DNA from: Pseudomonas sp.
GTDB taxonomy: Bacteria > Pseudomonadota > Gammaproteobacteria > Pseudomonadales > Pseudomonadaceae
Length of the DNA: 64,000 bases
Direction: 5' to 3'
Assembly (NCBI RefSeq): GCF_030683065.1
Contig: NZ_JAUXMX010000061.1
Coordinates: 107,343-171,342 of the forward strand
In this document: piece after piece, positions 35,496-44,267 of the stretch
Layout: every line of letters starts with the position of its first letter
Numbering within the stretch: the first letter of the stretch is position 1
Position numbers and translations under genes: made by a program
The notes under the pieces: model-generated
Told to the model about the DNA's origin: nothing
The model's input: only the letters and a program-made list of their open reading frames with translations
Databases searched by the model: none

Positions 35496-35514
35496 AGTTA
35501 GCCTTGAAGGGCTA

Positions 35515-35766
35515 TTACTTGCGGCTTGCTTTTTCCAGCATACGCAGAGCGCGCTCATTGGCTTCATCAGCAGTTTGCTGAGCCTTCTGAGCTGCGGCCA
35601 TAGCGTCGTCAGCCTTGCGATAGGCTTCATCGGCACGGGCTTGAGCGCGAGCAGCTGCGTCTTCGGTAGCGGTCAGACGTGCTTCAGTTTCTTTGGTCAT
35701 GCTGGTGCAACCGGTAGCCAGAACTGCGGCCAAAGCCAGAGCAGAAAGTTTCAAAACGTTATTCAT
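35515..35766 (-). CDS. oprI: major outer membrane lipoprotein OprI
   Basis: OprI is the abundant Braun-type lipoprotein of Pseudomonas that ties the outer membrane to peptidoglycan. It is 83 residues, the usual length. The signal ends at the lipobox LATGC with Cys20. The mature part is a heptad coiled coil ([27 protein letters not shown]) and the chain ends in Lys83, the peptidoglycan attachment residue. AAGGGG lies before the ATG, and a strong promoter and terminator flank the gene, as expected for a highly expressed monocistronic unit. Confidence 0.97.
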
Positions 35767-36140
35767 CGTGTTCCCCTTGAGGTGGAATTTTCCATAAAAG
35801 CAATCTCCTAACAGGAGGAAATTGGCCGGCGTACATACTACTCATAACTTTTAGTAAGTAAATGTGGCCTGCGCAAGCGAGTGATGTTTTTTTTCATCTA
35901 AGCCACGGATGTAGCGACTATTTGTGATGTTTTGTATGAAAAACATACAGCGCTCGTTGTTTTCGCTGTGTCGCGGCGGTTGCTGCTATAAGTCCTCAGG
36001 GTTGTGGAAGTATCGCGTGCCATAGCGAGACCGCCTCTAGGCATTCGCAACGCCGCAACGATTGTTTGAGCGAGAGACAAATTGCCGGTGTATGAGCAAG
36101 GCTGGACGGCGACTTAACTATCAATAACGGAGGTTCACTC
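35767..36140. other. 374-bp divergent control region between oprI and the GntP gene
   Basis: It holds the oprI promoter (35835-35862) and a short hairpin in its leader (CTCCT/AGGAG near 35804-35817). On the plus side I see the GGAGG ribosome site before the permease but no clear promoter. No other gene is evident. Confidence 0.6.
35835..35862 (-). promoter_or_regulatory. promoter of oprI
   Basis: On the minus strand TTTACT (35857-35862) is followed by 16 bases and TAGTAT (35835-35840). This gives a leader of about 60 bases before the oprI ATG. Confidence 0.5.
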
Positions 36141-37517
36141 ATGCTTGGGAATGCGGGGCTGCTGGCTGGTTTGGCTTTACTGATGTTCATGGCCTTGCGT
36201 GGCGTGAATATATTCATTGCCGCCTTGATCTGCGCCCTGGTGGTGGCGCTGACTAATGGCTTGCAAGCGCCACAAGCCTTGCTTGAGTATTTCCCTTTCG
36301 GCCCGTTGGGCGCCTTCACCTTTGCCGGCAAGTTCTTCGTACTGTTCCTCTGCGGCGCTATATTCGGCAAGGTAATGGCCGCAAGCCAGGCAGCTAGCAG
36401 CATCGCTCAGGCCATTACGCGCAGCCTCGGCATTGGCAGGACACTGTGGGTAACCATGCTGGTCTGTGCCTTGCTGACGTATGGCGGTGTGGTGGTGTTC
36501 GTGGTGATCTTTACCATGTATCCACTGGGAATCACCCTGATGCGTGAGGCCAATCTGCCCAAGCGTCTGTTCTGTGCTGCTACCGCTTTGGGGGCCGGCA
36601 CCTTCACCATGACCGCGATGCCGGGCACGCCCTCGATTCACAATGTGATTGCTGCCAGTGCCTTGGGCACTGACCTGTTTGCTGGCGCCTGGATCGGTGT
36701 ATTGGCGAGCGTATTGATGGTTGCGATGGGCATGGCTTATGTCCAGCGTGAATGGCGCCTGGCGCGTGAGCGCGGCGAGGGCTTTGAGGCTAATGCCCAG
36801 GACTTGCGCATGGAGCAACTAGCCAGTGCGCCCGGGGCCGGGCCGCATTGGGGCTTGGCTGTGGTGCCGATCCTTGTGGTTTTGGGCATCATTTTGCTGC
36901 CGCGGTTGCTGCTGTTGAGTGGTTCGGTCACGCCAGGGCAGGGGGTGTTGGGCCAGCTGCTGGGGTTCAGCCTGCAGCAGCCGATTCTCTGGCCCAGCTT
37001 GGCTCTGGTGCTTGCGACAGGCGTTGCGGTTCTTTTGTTCGCGGGCTTGCGGCGCAATACGCTCGCACTGCTCGGGCAGGGCGCTGATGACGCAATCATG
37101 CCGCTGCTGAATACCGCAGCGGTGATTGGCTTTGGTGGCGTGGTCACCCAAACGCCTGGTTTTGCTCAGTTTTCCCAATGGATTCTGACCGTAGACCTGC
37201 CGCCGCTGTTGTCGATTTTTGCCTCGGTCAGCGTGGTTTCCGGAATCGTTGGCTCTTCTTCTGGCGGCCTGCAAATCTTCATGCAGACCCTGGCGCCAAA
37301 ATACCTGGAAATGGGGGTGGAACCTGAAGTCCTGCACCGTATAGCCAATATCGCCTCGGGCGGCTTTGACTCGCTGCCACACTGCGGGGCAGTGATTGCC
37401 ATGCTGATGATCATGGGCTTGACCCACAAGCAGGCTTACAAGGACATTTTCATCGTGACGGTGTTGATTCCGGTGATCGCGGTGCTGTGCTGCATCGCCG
37501 TTTTGAGTGTGCTCTAG
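36141..37517 (+). CDS. GntP family permease
   Basis: A 458-residue inner-membrane transporter with about 12 helices. The family segment GTFTMTAMPGTPSIHN, the loop GIVGSSSGGLQIFMQTL and the motif GGFDSLPHCGAVI place it with GntP-type proton symporters for gluconate or hydroxybutyrate-like organic acids. The GGFDSLPHCGA version is frequent in members next to hydroxybutyrate dehydrogenases, but none is present here, so the substrate is open. GGAGGT precedes the ATG. Confidence 0.92.
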   Translation: MLGNAGLLAGLALLMFMALRGVNIFIAALICALVVALTNGLQAPQALLEYFPFGPLGAFTFAGKFFVLFLCGAIFGKVMAASQAASSIAQAITRSLGIGRTLWVTMLVCALLTYGGVVVFVVIFTMYPLGITLMREANLPKRLFCAATALGAGTFTMTAMPGTPSIHNVIAASALGTDLFAGAWIGVLASVLMVAMGMAYVQREWRLARERGEGFEANAQDLRMEQLASAPGAGPHWGLAVVPILVVLGIILLPRLLLLSGSVTPGQGVLGQLLGFSLQQPILWPSLALVLATGVAVLLFAGLRRNTLALLGQGADDAIMPLLNTAAVIGFGGVVTQTPGFAQFSQWILTVDLPPLLSIFASVSVVSGIVGSSSGGLQIFMQTLAPKYLEMGVEPEVLHRIANIASGGFDSLPHCGAVIAMLMIMGLTHKQAYKDIFIVTVLIPVIAVLCCIAVLSVL

Positions 37518-37641
37518 AAGAGGGCTCTCACGCCCTTGGCGTGTTCGTCTTGACATGAATGAACATGCCGAGGTCGCGTCGTCCGGAAAATATCGCTAAG
37601 GTACAGCTATTGTTTTGCAGGTTATTTTCAGCGGAGTTGCA

Positions 37642-37923
37642 ATGAGCGAGGCGCTGTCCATTCACCATGACCTTAGTAGTCATCAATTCGAGACCACGGT
37701 GGATGGTGATCGTGCGTACCTGGCCTATATGGACCTTGGCAAGCAGACCCTGGACATTTACCGCACCTTTGTACCCAACACCTTGCGCGGTCGCGGCATC
37801 GCCGCAGCACTGACCGAGCATGCATTGCTGTACGCCGACCGTATGGATTACGTGGTGATTCCCTCGTGTTCCTACGTCGAGCGCTATATGGAGCGTCGTC
37901 AGCGCCATAGCGTCAAAGGCTGA
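37642..37923 (+). CDS. small GNAT N-acetyltransferase (YjdJ/NATD1 type)
   Basis: A 93-residue stand-alone GNAT core. The acetyl-CoA-binding loop is visible as LRGRGIAAALTEHAL, preceded by DLGKQTLDIYRTFVP and followed by IPSCSYVERYMER. This fits the short COG2388 family. The acceptor is unknown. GGAG lies before the ATG at 37642. A shared terminator separates it from the convergent DAHP synthase gene. Confidence 0.9.
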   Translation: MSEALSIHHDLSSHQFETTVDGDRAYLAYMDLGKQTLDIYRTFVPNTLRGRGIAAALTEHALLYADRMDYVVIPSCSYVERYMERRQRHSVKG

Positions 37924-37937
37924 AGGCAAGGATTATG

Positions 37938-37965
37938 AAAACGCCGGGCATAGCCCGGCGTTTTT
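37938..37965. terminator. bidirectional terminator
   Basis: A perfect stem AACGCCGGGC/GCCCGGCGTT with an ATA loop, flanked by A and T runs, between the convergent acetyltransferase and DAHP synthase genes. Confidence 0.88.
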
Positions 37966-37978
37966 ACATCTGCTGCAC

Positions 37979-39055
37979 CTAGCCGCGGTGGCGTTTGGGC
38001 AGTACATCCTTGAGTTTGGCATGCATGCTGCGCAGGGTTTTTTCGGTGCTTTCCCAGTCGATGCAGGCGTCCGTTACGGATACGCCGTATTTAAGCTGGT
38101 TGAGATCTTTCGGGATCGATTGGCTGCCCCAGCCCAAATGGCTCTCGACCATCAGGCCGACAATCGATTGGTTGCCTTCAAGGATCTGGTTGGCAACGTT
38201 GTCCATAACCAGGGGCTGCAATGCCGGGTCTTTGTTCGAGTTGGCATGGCTGCAGTCGACCATGATGTTTGGGCGAATACCGGCCTTGGTAAGTTCTTGC
38301 TCGCAAACAGCCACGCTTACCGAGTCGTAGTTAGGCTTGCCATTGCCGCCGCGCAGCACCACATGCCCATAGGAATTACCCTTGGTGGTGACGATAGATA
38401 CGCCACCTTCCTGATTGATGCCGAGGAAGCGATGTGGGCTGGAAACTGACTGCAGCGCGTTGATCGCGACGGTCAGGCCACCGTCCGTACCGTTCTTGAA
38501 GCCAACCGCCGAAGACAAGCCCGAGGCCATTTCGCGGTGGGTCTGAGATTCGGTGGTGCGGGCGCCGATAGCCGACCAGCTGATCAAGTCCTGCAGGTAC
38601 TGCGGGGAAATCGGGTCGAGCGCCTCGGTGGCGGTAGGTAGGCCCATTTCTGCCAGGTCACGCAGCAGCTTACGGCCGATGTGCAAGCCGTCCTGAATCT
38701 TGAAAGAGTCATCCAGGTAGGGATCGTTGATCAAACCCTTCCAGCCTACTGTGGTGCGCGGCTTTTCAAAGTAAACGCGCATTACCAGATACAGGCTATC
38801 TGACACTTCTGCGGCAAGCGTCTTGAGGCGCTCAGCGTATTCATGGGCAGCTTTGATGTCGTGAATCGAGCAGGGCCCGACCACCACGAATAAACGATGG
38901 TCTTTACCATCGAGGATGTCGCGAATCACCTGGCGACCAGTCGCGACAGTGTGCAGCGCTGCGTCAGTCAGCGGAATTTCGCGCTTTAACTGATCAGGCG
39001 TGATCAGGGTTTCGTTGGAGGCAACGTTCAGGTCATCGATCGGTAAGTCAGCCAT
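37979..39055 (-). CDS. 3-deoxy-7-phosphoheptulonate (DAHP) synthase, class I alpha
   Basis: This enzyme joins phosphoenolpyruvate and erythrose 4-phosphate in the first step of the shikimate pathway. The 358-residue protein has the AroF/G/H motifs: VVVGPCSIHD, RVYFEKPRTTVGWKGLINDP, GARTTESQTHREMASGLS and MVDCSHANSNKD. I cannot tell from sequence alone which aromatic amino acid inhibits it. I chose the ATG at 39055 (MADLPIDDLNVASNETLIT); an ATG at 39067 adds four residues. Both have poor ribosome sites. The window also contains aroC and pabB, later steps around chorismate. Confidence 0.95.
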   Translation of the reverse strand: MADLPIDDLNVASNETLITPDQLKREIPLTDAALHTVATGRQVIRDILDGKDHRLFVVVGPCSIHDIKAAHEYAERLKTLAAEVSDSLYLVMRVYFEKPRTTVGWKGLINDPYLDDSFKIQDGLHIGRKLLRDLAEMGLPTATEALDPISPQYLQDLISWSAIGARTTESQTHREMASGLSSAVGFKNGTDGGLTVAINALQSVSSPHRFLGINQEGGVSIVTTKGNSYGHVVLRGGNGKPNYDSVSVAVCEQELTKAGIRPNIMVDCSHANSNKDPALQPLVMDNVANQILEGNQSIVGLMVESHLGWGSQSIPKDLNQLKYGVSVTDACIDWESTEKTLRSMHAKLKDVLPKRHRG

Positions 39056-39157
39056 CGTGCTTTTCATGAGGTCAGGGTCGTCAGGTCACGGGTGCCGGCC
39101 GCCAGCGATCCCCGTGTGGCGGAGCACAGCAAATATGAGCACAGCGGGGGATACCGA

Positions 39158-39187
39158 ACCTTAGCGCGTTACGGGCGGGCTAGACAA
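39158..39187 (-). promoter_or_regulatory. possible promoter of the DAHP synthase gene
   Basis: On the minus strand TTGTCT (39182-39187), an 18-base spacer and TAAGGT (39158-39163). This would give a leader of about 100 bases. The match is moderate. Confidence 0.35.
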
Positions 39188-39222
39188 TGGGTCAAAGGTC
39201 GTTAAACAGAACGAAGCAGGGG

Positions 39223-39639
39223 TTACAGGCTGGTATTAGAGAACTCGGCCGCGTGGTGGGCTATCCATTCTTCTGCGATGCTCTCGATTCCCAGCCGTTC
39301 GCCCAGCTCCAGCTCGCGTTGTCGGCGGTAATGTTCGATCTGACAGACCTGTTCGACCATGCGTGCGCGAAATAACGCGTCTTCGTCGATGAAGGCGATG
39401 CCAACCAGGTAATCGTCGGGCTGTTTGCGGCACCAGGCAACCACCCCGGCGTAGCGGGCCTGCTCACCAAGTAACGGGATGCGAAGCTCTATCGCAGTAC
39501 CGCGTCGAAAGCCGCATTTGGAATTGCATGCCACTCCGCCGAGGCTGATATTGTTCAGCCGTTGCTTGGGGATAAAGGCTTGTTTGCGGAGTACCAACTC
39601 CACGGGCATGTCACTGGGGTGGCGCAGAAAACGTCGCAT
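39223..39639 (-). CDS. PilZ domain protein
   Basis: A 138-residue single-domain PilZ protein. RRFLRHP at residues 2-8 and NISLGGVA near 29-36 are the two c-di-GMP-binding motifs (RxxxR and D/NxSxxG), both complete, so it should bind the messenger. No partner domain is attached; a C-terminal helix (about 95-125) may contact a target. The neighbourhood gives no clue to its target. With BcsA and the FleQ box it is one of several c-di-GMP elements here. Confidence 0.92.
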   Translation of the reverse strand: MRRFLRHPSDMPVELVLRKQAFIPKQRLNNISLGGVACNSKCGFRRGTAIELRIPLLGEQARYAGVVAWCRKQPDDYLVGIAFIDEDALFRARMVEQVCQIEHYRRQRELELGERLGIESIAEEWIAHHAAEFSNTSL

Positions 39640-39818
39640 GACAACTGACTCCCTATGCCGTCAATTTGACATCGTTCTGGGCAGTATAGTGATTGAATTG
39701 CAGCTGACCGACTTTAGATACGGATCGCGGGTCAGAAAACGTCCGCCCAGGCCGTTGTCTCCAGCCTGCATCAAGCGGTCTTGCATGGCAGCCGACTTTG
39801 ACAGATACCGAGGTAAGC

Positions 39819-40724
39819 ATGGACAAGGGAATGGGTGACAAATTAGTGCTGGCGATTTCTTCGCGGGCGCTTTTCGATCTGAGCGAAAGCCACCGCGTGT
39901 ATGAGGGGGAGGGGGTTGAAGCCTATCGCCGCTACCAGATCGGGCATGAGGATGAAATTCTCATGCCCGGCGACGCTTTCCCCTTGGTCGAGAAACTGCT
40001 GGGATTGAACGCTGTATTGGGCCAGACGCGGGTGGAAGTGATTCTGGTGTCGCGCAACAGCGCTGATACCGGGTTGCGCGCCTTCAACTCGATCCAGCAC
40101 TACGGCCTGGGCATCTCGCGGGCAGCCTTTGTTGGCGGTCGTAGCCCTGACCCTTATCTGGCGGCGTTCGGTTGCCACCTGTTTCTTTCGACTCACGCTG
40201 AAGATGTACGCAGTGCGCTGCGCTCGGGCTTTGGTGCGGCCACCATCCTCTCTGGCGGGGCGCGCCGGGCTGCGAGCAATGAACTGCGTATTGCTTTCGA
40301 TGGCGATGCCGTGCTGTTTTCCGACGAATCTGAGCGGGTATATCAGCAGGGCGGGCTGGAGGCCTTTCAGAGCCATGAGCGTGAGTCCGCTCGCGAGTTG
40401 CTCGGCGGTGGCCCGTTCAAACCGTTCCTGGCGGCTCTGCATCGTTTGCAGCAGGAGTTTCCCGAGGAGGCTTGTCCCATACGTACGGCCCTGGTCACTG
40501 CCCGCTCGGCTCCGGCCCATGAGCGGGTGATCCGAACCTTGCGTGAGTGGAATATTCGCCTGGACGAGTCGTTCTTTCTGGGTGGGCTGGAAAAGGCCGC
40601 CATTCTCGAGACCTTCGGTGCCGACGTCTTCTTTGACGACCAGGCGGGGCATTGTGAGAAAGCCCGTGAAGTCGTTGCTACCGGGCATGTGCCGCATGGC
40701 GTGAGTAACGAGCCGCAGGCCTAG
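39819..40724 (+). CDS. 5'-nucleotidase (cytosolic 5-nucleotidase family)
   Basis: A 301-residue HAD-type protein of the bacterial family related to vertebrate cytosolic 5'-nucleotidase I. Visible motifs are LAISSRALFDLSESHRVY, VEVILVSRNSADTGLRAF and the duplicated segment RIAFDGDAVLFSDESERVY, in which DGD is the probable nucleophile loop. It should release phosphate from nucleoside monophosphates. GAGGT lies before the ATG at 39819; a TTG at 39798 is less likely. It is divergent from the PilZ gene. Confidence 0.88.
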   Translation: MDKGMGDKLVLAISSRALFDLSESHRVYEGEGVEAYRRYQIGHEDEILMPGDAFPLVEKLLGLNAVLGQTRVEVILVSRNSADTGLRAFNSIQHYGLGISRAAFVGGRSPDPYLAAFGCHLFLSTHAEDVRSALRSGFGAATILSGGARRAASNELRIAFDGDAVLFSDESERVYQQGGLEAFQSHERESARELLGGGPFKPFLAALHRLQQEFPEEACPIRTALVTARSAPAHERVIRTLREWNIRLDESFFLGGLEKAAILETFGADVFFDDQAGHCEKAREVVATGHVPHGVSNEPQA

Positions 40725-40884
40725 AGCTTGATGCGCTTCAAACCTCAATCTCGATACCCCGCCCGATGGCTTGCACGCCGTGTGCATATAGCCATTCGTC
40801 CTGAATGAGTAGCGTTTGGTTGACTTGCAGATTGCGCTGCTAAGCTCAAGTCAGGCCTGCCAGCTAGGCAGTCGAGGAGGCCAT

Positions 40885-41385
40885 GTGATTCGATCGATTC
40901 TCTATGCTACCGATCTTGGTCTTTATGCACCCTATGTCTTGCAGCATGCATTGGCGCTGACGCGTGCGTTCAATGCCGGGCTATATGTCGTGCATGCGGT
41001 GGAGCCCATGGGGCTGTTTGCCGAGTCGGTGTTGCAAACCTATCTGGATGAAGAGCAGCTCAAGGAGCTGCGCAGCAAGGGCCTGAGTACGGTTATGGCG
41101 AGCATCGAGCAGCGCGTATTGGAGGGCTTTCGTGATGAGCTCGGCGAGTCTCGGCATGAGCTTGAGCTGATCCGTGCGGTGCAGGTCGTGCAGGGGGATC
41201 CGCCCCTGGTCATTCTTGAAGAGGCGCACAAGCGTGGGGTGGATATGTTAGTGGTCGGTAGCCACAGTTATGGTGCCGGCATGGATATTCCATTGGGTCG
41301 TACGGCTGCGCGTCTGGTGCAGCTGTCTGAAGTCCCGGTGTATCTGGTGCCGATGTTGCAGCACCGCGCCCGGGGTGAGTGCTGA
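40885..41385 (+). CDS. universal stress protein (UspA family)
   Basis: A 166-residue protein with the Usp fold: IRSILYATDLG at the start and the ATP-loop-like GSHSYGAGMDIPLGRTAARLV before a final strand VPVYLVPML. The start is a GTG at 40885 with GAGGAGG four bases upstream; an ATG two bases earlier is in another frame and stops at once. It lies upstream of cysB, as in P. aeruginosa as I recall. Its trigger is unknown. Confidence 0.9.
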   Translation: MIRSILYATDLGLYAPYVLQHALALTRAFNAGLYVVHAVEPMGLFAESVLQTYLDEEQLKELRSKGLSTVMASIEQRVLEGFRDELGESRHELELIRAVQVVQGDPPLVILEEAHKRGVDMLVVGSHSYGAGMDIPLGRTAARLVQLSEVPVYLVPMLQHRARGEC

Positions 41386-41510
41386 AGTCGCTTTTAAAAA
41401 CAATCCACAGAATTAAGCGAAATCGTCTAAATTCAACTGGTGACTAATGTATGTGGTTATATGGCGCCGCCGATCACTGGACGGCTGCTTATCTGCTTTG
41501 AGGGATTTTT

Positions 41511-42485
41511 ATGAAGCTCCAGCAACTGCGCTACATTTGGGAAGTCGCGCATCACGACCTCAACGTCTCGGCTACCGCGCAAAGCCTCTATACCTCGCAG
41601 CCGGGCATCAGCAAGCAAATACGCTTACTTGAAGACGAATTGGGCGTAGAGGTCTTCGCGCGTAGCGGCAAGCACCTGACCCGGGTTACCCCGGCGGGTG
41701 AGCGGATCATTACCACTGCCGGAGAAATCCTGCGCAAGGTCGAAAGCATCAAGCAGATTGCCCAGGAATTCTCCAATGAGAAAAAGGGCACCTTGTCCAT
41801 CGCCACCACCCACACCCAGGCGCGCTATGCATTGCCAGCAGTGATCAGTGCATTCATCAAGCAATATCCAGACGTTTCCCTGCATATGCACCAGGGCACA
41901 CCGATGCAGATTGCCGAAATGGCCGCTGATGGCACTGTGGATTTTGCCATCGCCACCGAGGGTCTTGAGCTGTTCAATGACCTGGTGATGATGCCGTGCT
42001 ACCGCTGGAATCGCTGCGTGGTAGTGCCCCAGGGCCATCCATTGAGCAAGCTGCCGAAGCTGACGCTGGAGGCTTTGGCCGAGCACTCGATTGTCACCTA
42101 TGTATTCGGTTTCACTGGACGCTCCAAGCTGGACGAGGCGTTCAGTCACCGTGGCCTGACACCCAAAGTGGTGTTCACTGCGGCCGATGCCGACGTGATC
42201 AAAACCTATGTACGCCTGGGTCTTGGCGTAGGCATCGTGGCTAAAATGGCGGTTGACGCGACCCTGGATCCCGATCTGGTGGTGCTCGATGCCAGCGATC
42301 TGTTCGAATCCAGCGTGACCAAGATCGGCTTTCGCCGTGGCACTTTCCTGCGCGGGTTCATGTGTGACTTCATCGAGAAATTTGCCCCGCACCTGACCCG
42401 CGATGTACTGGCCAAAGCGGTGCAATGTCACAATAAATCCGAGCTGGAAGAGTTGTTTCGCGATGTAGAGCTGCCGACGTATTGA
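41511..42485 (+). CDS. cysB: LysR-type regulator of cysteine biosynthesis CysB
   Basis: CysB activates sulfate uptake and assimilation genes with N-acetylserine or O-acetylserine as inducer. The 324-residue protein has the N-terminal winged HTH (LNVSATAQSLYTSQPGISKQ) and the effector domain with the CysB-type segments TTHTQARYALP, HQGTPMQIAEM and TYVFGFTGRS. The length equals that of E. coli CysB. Its likely target cysH lies convergently 170 bp downstream. A terminator follows. Confidence 0.97.
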   Translation: MKLQQLRYIWEVAHHDLNVSATAQSLYTSQPGISKQIRLLEDELGVEVFARSGKHLTRVTPAGERIITTAGEILRKVESIKQIAQEFSNEKKGTLSIATTHTQARYALPAVISAFIKQYPDVSLHMHQGTPMQIAEMAADGTVDFAIATEGLELFNDLVMMPCYRWNRCVVVPQGHPLSKLPKLTLEALAEHSIVTYVFGFTGRSKLDEAFSHRGLTPKVVFTAADADVIKTYVRLGLGVGIVAKMAVDATLDPDLVVLDASDLFESSVTKIGFRRGTFLRGFMCDFIEKFAPHLTRDVLAKAVQCHNKSELEELFRDVELPTY

Positions 42486-42494
42486 GTGACTCGC

Positions 42495-42536
42495 AAGCAT
42501 GAAAAACCCGGCCAAGTGCCGGGTTTCTCATGCTTG
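42495..42536. terminator. terminator after cysB
   Basis: AAACCCGGC/GCCGGGTTT with a CAAGT loop, extended outward by AAGCATGA/TCATGCTT. It lies between the convergent cysB and cysH genes and may serve both. Confidence 0.8.
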
Positions 42537-42655
42537 AGGATGCCAGTGGTTGTGAACATATCGAGCGCCGTCGTGAGACCGTCTCAGGGCGTTAGCGCAA
42601 TGCCAGCCGCGGGTGTTTCAGTTGGCCGCAGTAGGCGAGAATTTTTCACGTCCAT

Positions 42656-43390
42656 TCAGTTCTTCGCGATCAGGTTGCCGGCGTGCAGGCCACACTCCTT
42701 CTGGGTGGCTTCCTCCCACCACCAGCGGCCTTCACGTTCGTGCTGGTTGGGCAGTACCGGGCGGGTGCAGGGCTCGCAGCCGATGCTGATAAAGCCGCGC
42801 TCGTGCAGGCTGTTGTAAGGCAGCTCCAGCATGCGGATATAGGCCCAGACGTCCTCGCTGCTCATCTGCGCCAGCGGGTTGAATTTGTACAGGGTGTTTT
42901 GCGCGGTGGAGAAGGCCGTGTCGATCTCTACCGCAGCGACCTGGCTGCGGGTGCCGGGGCTCTGATCGCGGCGCTGGCCTGTGGCCCAGGCCTTGGCAGT
43001 GCTCAGCTTGCGCCGCAAGGGGGCGATCTTGCGGATGCCGCAGCATTCGCCATGGCTGTCCTTGAGGAAGCTGTACAGGCCTTTTTCCTTGACCAGGGCC
43101 TCGACTGCGGCGGCTTCGGGGCTGAGCACTTCAATGGCTATGCCGTAATGCTCACGCACCTGCTCGATAAAGCGGTAGGTCTCGGGGTGCAGGCGACCGG
43201 TATCCAGGCTGAACACGTTGACGTTTTTATTCAGCTTCCAGGCCATGTCCACCAGCACCACGTCTTCGGCGCCGCTGAATGACAGGCAGAGCTCGTCGCC
43301 AAAGTGCTCGAAGGCAAACTTGAGGATGTCCTGGGGTGATTTGTTGGCATAGAGCGTCGCCATCGCGGCGACATCGAAGGGTTGGCTCAT
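42656..43390 (-). CDS. cysH: adenosine 5'-phosphosulfate (APS) reductase
   Basis: The enzyme reduces APS to sulfite with thioredoxin in assimilatory sulfate reduction. The 244-residue protein has the 4Fe-4S cysteines Cys116-Cys117 (GECCGIRK) and Cys205/Cys208 (GCEPCTRP), which mark it as an APS rather than PAPS reductase, and the catalytic Cys233 in KECGLH. The nucleotide loop SFSGAEDVVL is near residue 37. The product is slightly shorter at the N-terminus than the P. aeruginosa enzyme. It is a single gene facing cysB. Confidence 0.97.
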   Translation of the reverse strand: MSQPFDVAAMATLYANKSPQDILKFAFEHFGDELCLSFSGAEDVVLVDMAWKLNKNVNVFSLDTGRLHPETYRFIEQVREHYGIAIEVLSPEAAAVEALVKEKGLYSFLKDSHGECCGIRKIAPLRRKLSTAKAWATGQRRDQSPGTRSQVAAVEIDTAFSTAQNTLYKFNPLAQMSSEDVWAYIRMLELPYNSLHERGFISIGCEPCTRPVLPNQHEREGRWWWEEATQKECGLHAGNLIAKN

Positions 43391-43577
43391 CGGGCTGTAT
43401 TCCTGATTATGGTGACGTCGGGCGTCTTGTGCCGCGATGGTAGCAAATGCCTGTTATGCGGTTAAATAACGATGTTCTGCAGTACCCCTCAGTTTTGGCT
43501 ATAAGCGTTGCGTTGCACAGCCTGGGACGAGCAGCTAGAGTGCCGCCTCTCTATTCAAGTGCCGTGAGGAGTGTCCT

Positions 43578-44195
43578 GTGGAAATCGCGTGTCTCGACCT
43601 GGAAGGCGTACTGGTCCCGGAAATCTGGATCGCTTTTGCGGAAAAAACCGGTATCGAGTCGCTCAAGGCGACCACCCGGGACATCCCCGACTATGACGTA
43701 CTGATGCAGCAGCGCCTGCGTATTCTCGACGAGCACGGCCTTAAGCTGCGCGATATTCAGGAAGTGATCGCCACGCTCAAGCCGCTGGATGGCGCCGTGG
43801 AGTTCGTTGACTGGCTGCGCGAGCGCTTCCAGGTGGTCATTCTCTCCGATACGTTCTACGAGTTCTCCCAGCCTTTGATGCGCCAGTTAGGCTTTCCTGC
43901 GCTGCTCTGCCACAAGCTGATTACCGATGAAACCGATCGTGTAGTGAGCTACCAGCTGCGCCAGAAAGACCCCAAGCGCCAATCGGTGCTGGCGTTCAAG
44001 AGCCTGTACTACCGGGTGATTGCCGCGGGGGACTCGTACAACGACACCACCATGCTCAGCGAAGCCCATGCCGGCATTCTGTTCCATGCGCCAGAAAACG
44101 TGATCCGCGAGTTCCCGCAGTTCCCGGCGGTGCACACCTTTGAAGATCTCAAGCGCGAGTTCATCAAGGCATCCAGTCGCGATCTGGGCCTGTAA
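43578..44195 (+). CDS. thrH: ThrH: phosphoserine phosphatase / homoserine phosphotransferase
   Basis: ThrH is a HAD-family enzyme of pseudomonads that removes phosphate from phosphoserine and can pass it to homoserine. The 205-residue protein starts MEIACLDLEGVLVPE with nucleophile Asp7, has the second motif VILSDTFYEF and the metal loop AAGDSYNDTTML. The start is GTG at 43578 with GAGGAG upstream. It is divergent from cysH and convergent with pabB, as in P. aeruginosa. Confidence 0.95.
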   Translation: MEIACLDLEGVLVPEIWIAFAEKTGIESLKATTRDIPDYDVLMQQRLRILDEHGLKLRDIQEVIATLKPLDGAVEFVDWLRERFQVVILSDTFYEFSQPLMRQLGFPALLCHKLITDETDRVVSYQLRQKDPKRQSVLAFKSLYYRVIAAGDSYNDTTMLSEAHAGILFHAPENVIREFPQFPAVHTFEDLKREFIKASSRDLGL

Positions 44196-44267
44196 GCGCA
44201 GCAACAAGTTGCGAGCGAGTAGGGCGCAGGTTGTCACGTCGCGCCGAAACTCGCTGGCAGCTGGCCG

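Noticed and set aside
35209..35811. 200-codon plus-strand frame across oprI
   Set aside because: It runs through the oprI terminator and coding sequence in antisense and lacks any protein-like pattern.
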